From Larix sibirica (taxonomy: Eukaryota; Streptophyta; Pinopsida; Pinales; Pinaceae), in NCBI GenBank assembly GCA_004151065.3, contig NWUY0300005068.1:6031-27351 (forward strand): a stretch of 21,321 nt of DNA. Direction: 5' to 3'. The position numbers were made by a program, and so were the translations under genes. The notes under the pieces are model-generated. The model was not told the DNA's origin. It saw nothing but the letters and a program-made list of their open reading frames with translations, and ran no database searches. Every line of letters begins with the position of its first letter. The first letter of the stretch is position 1. Shown here in pieces: positions 18,190 to 21,321 of the stretch.

Positions 18190-20650
18190 CCTTGCTTGAC
18201 TCTGCATCTACCAAGTACACTTGCCTTTCATCCATCATTTGGGAAGCAACGTTCAAGTCCTTTCCTCACTCCACTTGCCTTGCTTCCCCCTCCCAAAGAG
18301 TGGCTCATGTCCAATGAACAAGTGGTATGATGAAGAATACAAGACTCTCCACCGCCAGCTTCAGCATGCCTTTATTCACTCTCAATCCTCCCACTCCAAC
18401 CTCAAAGCTTCCTATTGTTGCCTCCTCTGCCACAAGACATGACTTTCTTCCTATTGTTGCCCCCTCTGCCACAAGACATGACTTTTTGTTTCTCAGAGGA
18501 GATGATACCTTTGTGGTCTCATTGCTCAATCCCCTAGACACTTTTGGTGCACAATCCTCCCTCGACAACGCCTCCCTCTTGTTTGATCTTGACCCTACAT
18601 CCATGTTCTCCCACACCTCCACTTTTTACGATATTCTTGGGCAACCCCAGATTCATGTTACCTCTCCACCCTCCTCATGCAACTTGTATTCAGATAAGTA
18701 AATCAAAGAGGCCATTTGGGTGATGAACTACAACAAAGCAGTAGATGAGGAAGGGTTCCAAGCAAAGTTCTTCAAGCATGGTCTCCGTGCTTTGGTTAGC
18801 TACTTGGCTTATTTGTTCAATTATGTAGTCCGTACTAGGTTTCCACCGGCATGATTGCATCATATCATTCACTCGATCCATAAATCTAGTCCCAACTCAG
18901 ACCCCAACAACTACAGGATGATCATGGTGGGCCACACGTTCTAGAAGTTGTATGCTATGGTTTTCCATATGAGGTTCTTTCGTGACCTTGAGCAGAGACA
19001 TCTTAGAGCAGGGGACGTGCAATTTTTCGACTATTGGTCACATCTTCACTCTTCGGGCCATCATTGTGGAGGCACAAAACCACTCTTTGAAAGTCTACCG
19101 CTATGTTGTAGATTTTTGGAAAGCTCTTGACTCTATATTGCGAGAATCCTTGTTTCAGAGGCTCAGAGATATCTCCACGACCTTATTGCTGACCATCATG
19201 TGCCTATATGAGTCGGTCAATGGCCGTCTCCGCACAACTCTTGGGGTGTCCGACTTCATCTGAAGTACCATTGGGGTTAAACAAGGTTTCCCGCTATCCC
19301 CCACATTGTTTGGGATTTATATTGATGAGTTGGAGGCCTCTCTTCACGAGCATATCCAAGATAGTGATGGGTGTCTCCTTCAACAGGTATTGATATCTAT
19401 CCTACTCTTTTCCAACGATGTGGTCTTCCTATCCTCCTCCCTAGAGGGATTACAGAGACAATTGGATGCCTTAGCTTTGTTTTGTGACCCCCGACAATTG
19501 ATCGTCAACCTGAGTAAAGCCAAGGTTATGATTTTCAATGGGCTAAAGAAAACTTGGGACCTTCATTTCTTCTTCCAAGGGGAGGATATTGAGATTACCA
19601 GTACCTACACTTATTTGGGGGTGCAAATTTTAGGACCTCATTTCAGTTTGCGACTAGCTCTCCAACCTCAGATCAACAAGGGATATGGATCCTTATCCCT
19701 CATCGAGAGATAGTAGTTTCGACACCATTTCTAGGATATCCAGGATGAGCCTCATGGACTCCTTGATCCGACCCATTGTTCTATATGGCTTAGAGATTTG
19801 GGGACCTTTACTAGAGTCAGATTGGGACTCGGCCGAGAGAGTCCACATTCTTCTTCTTCGCCGCATCATTAGATGCAAAAAGATAGTACCTTAGCACATC
19901 ATACTTGTAGAGTTTGGGGTTCGACCTTATGGCTTGAGGTAGTGTTCAGAGTGGTTTCCTTTTTGCATCGGATTTAGAGCTTCGTCGACTTGGTGAAACG
20001 AGGGACTAGTACCCATATTTGGCCTATTATTCTTCAAAGACCATTTCCCTTTATAGTCCTCTGGGTTGGGCTAGAGGTTGGTTCGCAAGGGTTTAAGATC
20101 TTCTAATGTTAGTGGGAATTCAGCTGGATCGTCTCCCTTTGTTTAGATACTCCTTAGATGCACCCGATCATCTTCTACCCACCAAACAAGATCATCAGGG
20201 ATGACATATGCATGCAGTTCATCCAGATCACCTGGGTCAACTCTCATGGAGGGTTGTGCCCAAAGATGGCCTTTTATGATGAGCACTTCTTGGAGTTGAG
20301 AGATAGGCTTATTGTTCAACCCTAATATACACTTCGTCACTAGATGCATGCCCTTCTCATTCCCCTAGGTCAGTTTAAAGTGGGTTCCCATGGACTTCGG
20401 GTATAGACAGACCACCAAATGGTTAGATCAGATAAAATCTTCCAGTTGTGCCATTTACAGGAGGTGGAGATCGAGGTGCACTTTATTTTTCGTTGCCTTG
20501 TTTACTATGAGATTAGAGGAAGGTTCCATTGCTTGTTTAGAGGGTCTCGGACCCTCACTGAATTATTTCGATACTTTGACCATAGATGTTTGGCCTTATA
20601 TATGCAGGAGGCCCTCGGGTTTTGAGCACATACTCTTCAACCTCACATCA
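18190..20650 (+). pseudogene. Non-LTR retrotransposon ORF2: RT and C-terminal domain, 5'-truncated, lightly broken
   Basis: The plus strand codes a pre-RT linker (NKWYDEEYKTLHRQLQ near 18320), then, after a stop at 18699-18701, KEAIWVMNYNKAVDEEGFQA, IHSIHKS...DPNNYR and, after a frameshift near 19010, STIGHIFTLRAIIVEA. The RT core follows in one frame from 18982 to 19713 with a single TGA at 19261: motif A VVDFWKALDS (near 19111), motif B IGVKQGFPLSPTLF (19270) and motif C LLFSNDVVFLS (near 19408). A thumb region ending RPIVLYGLEIWGPLLE and a C-terminal segment with FQLCHLQEVEIEVHFIFRC (near 20440) complete it. This lineage differs from the L1 in the left half. The endonuclease is missing, as in typical LINE 5' truncation. 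Motif C (YADD in active enzymes) is FSND, so this copy is inactive. Confidence 0.85.
18408..18485 (+). repeat. 39-bp in-frame tandem duplication in the LINE linker
   Basis: CTTCCTATTGTTGCCTCCTC (18408) recurs from 18447 with one substitution. It adds 13 codons (LPIVASSATRHDF then LPIVAPSATRHDF) without shifting the frame. Confidence 0.92.
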
Positions 20651-20656
20651 AACTAG

Positions 20657-21321
20657 ATTCTATGTAGAGGATCACTTCATTTTTCATAGTGATACCTATA
20701 GAAAGGGTCACCAAGCAATCGACCGACATTAGTACAGATCTAGACTCCATGTTAGTGTGGACTTGTCGTGCCCATTCCATGAGATCTTGGCAGTAGAACC
20801 ATATCAGATCCCACTTTGAGAGACAGATGATATCACCCAGACCGAAGTGGTAGGAAAAATCCTCCAGACAACAATGCAGTGGATAGTCTAGGCCTCCCAC
20901 CAATTCTTCTTCGTTGGGTCAACAAAATTTATTGAGTTTTCTTCATTCAACCTCGAATGTTAGGAGAGATAGTTCTATTCCATAGTAGATCTAGGTGCTC
21001 CTGGATCTTCTCCTCCTTCACATCTCCGCTCCGTTGTGAAATTTTTGGCTTGTGGTTGATGGTTCTCCCTCCTTTATAGCCCAACTTGCATTTTTTGCTT
21101 TATTGTACTTTACTTCATACATCTTGTCTTTTATAGGAGATTGTTTGATACTCCCGCTTTGTAATGCCATCATTGTACACAATAGTCTCTTATCCTATCT
21201 TATCTATGCGACACCTGTGTTTGGGATCCCATCTTTTTCTGCAACGTCTACATTTTCCTTCTTTCATTCTTTGACCTTCCAAACTTTTTTTATCATCTTG
21301 TATGTGTGGAGGTATGTATTT
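20657..21321 (+). other. Probable 3' flank or 3' UTR of the plus-strand LINE
   Basis: After the last recognisable LINE protein segment the sequence is T/C-rich with no convincing coding frame. A minus-strand 86-codon frame (20903-20643) resembles nothing I know and crosses the LINE end, so I do not call it. No poly(A) tail is seen before the window ends. Confidence 0.45.

Noticed and set aside
18130-18215. Weak 5S rRNA-like words on the minus strand (ACTAGGTCTCGGATGGGAGC)
   Set aside because: Only a short, gapped resemblance to the 3' half of plant 5S rRNA; the rest of the gene is absent.
20643-20903. 86-codon minus-strand frame
   Set aside because: No recognisable domain. It overlaps the end of the plus-strand LINE and is probably chance.
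1-21321. Search for an undescribed multi-gene system, CRISPR array, viral genome or toxin locus
   Set aside because: All repeats are irregular tandem duplications without spacer structure, and all recognisable proteins belong to known retroelement, ribosomal or PUB families. Only one gene is intact.

Overview
This is nuclear DNA from a land plant. One intact single-intron gene for cytosolic ribosomal protein eL31 sits in a field of decayed transposable elements, tandem duplications and one broken plant gene. Plant origin is supported by the eL31 sequence, telo-box promoter motifs, an L1-type LINE whose ORF1 combines DUF4283 with a zinc knuckle, Ty3/gypsy gag and pol remains, and a U-box/armadillo (PUB-type) pseudogene. 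The low gene density and the number of old, diverged insertions would fit a large gymnosperm-like genome. That placement is inference and the species cannot be read from the sequence. There are no operons, bacterial genes, CRISPR arrays or viral genomes, and no complete novel multi-gene system was found. A 49-base run of N at 10715-10763 shows that this is draft assembly.

Layout. 1-2079: the 5' part of a minus-strand Ty3/gypsy LTR retrotransposon, read right to left as a 204-bp LTR (1876-2079), an initiator-tRNA-Met primer binding site (1861-1873), a polypyrimidine leader, an AT-rich tract and a broken gag running off the left edge. It is inserted into the reverse transcriptase gene of an older minus-strand LINE (2080 to about 6640). 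That LINE keeps recognisable ORF2 (endonuclease and RT, from 4068) and ORF1 (DUF4283 and CCHC knuckle), and the region coding the N-terminus of ORF1 is duplicated in tandem. 6641-7279: upstream region of eL31, with a perfect 56-bp duplication and two telo-boxes. 7280-7899: the eL31 gene. 7900-12470: non-coding DNA with small duplications and the assembly gap. 12471-12795: two tandem tRNA-derived SINE-like units. About 12880-15050: a minus-strand U-box/ARM E3 ligase pseudogene broken up by nested tandem duplications; its U-box start occurs four times. 15051-17022: non-coding DNA with several tandem duplications. 17023 to about 18110: a minus-strand Ty3/gypsy protease-RT fragment with a mutated protease active site. 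About 18190-20650: a plus-strand, 5'-truncated non-LTR retrotransposon of a different lineage, with RT and C-terminal region. 20657-21321: its probable 3' flank.

How it fits together. eL31 is the only gene likely to make protein; everything else is relic. Three points deserve a second look: the U-box pseudogene, whose duplicated copies each still carry a relic intron of about 60 nt inside the U-box; the gypsy element nested in the LINE; and the high density of short direct duplications, many perfect, which suggests either a local repair or slippage process or assembly artefacts.
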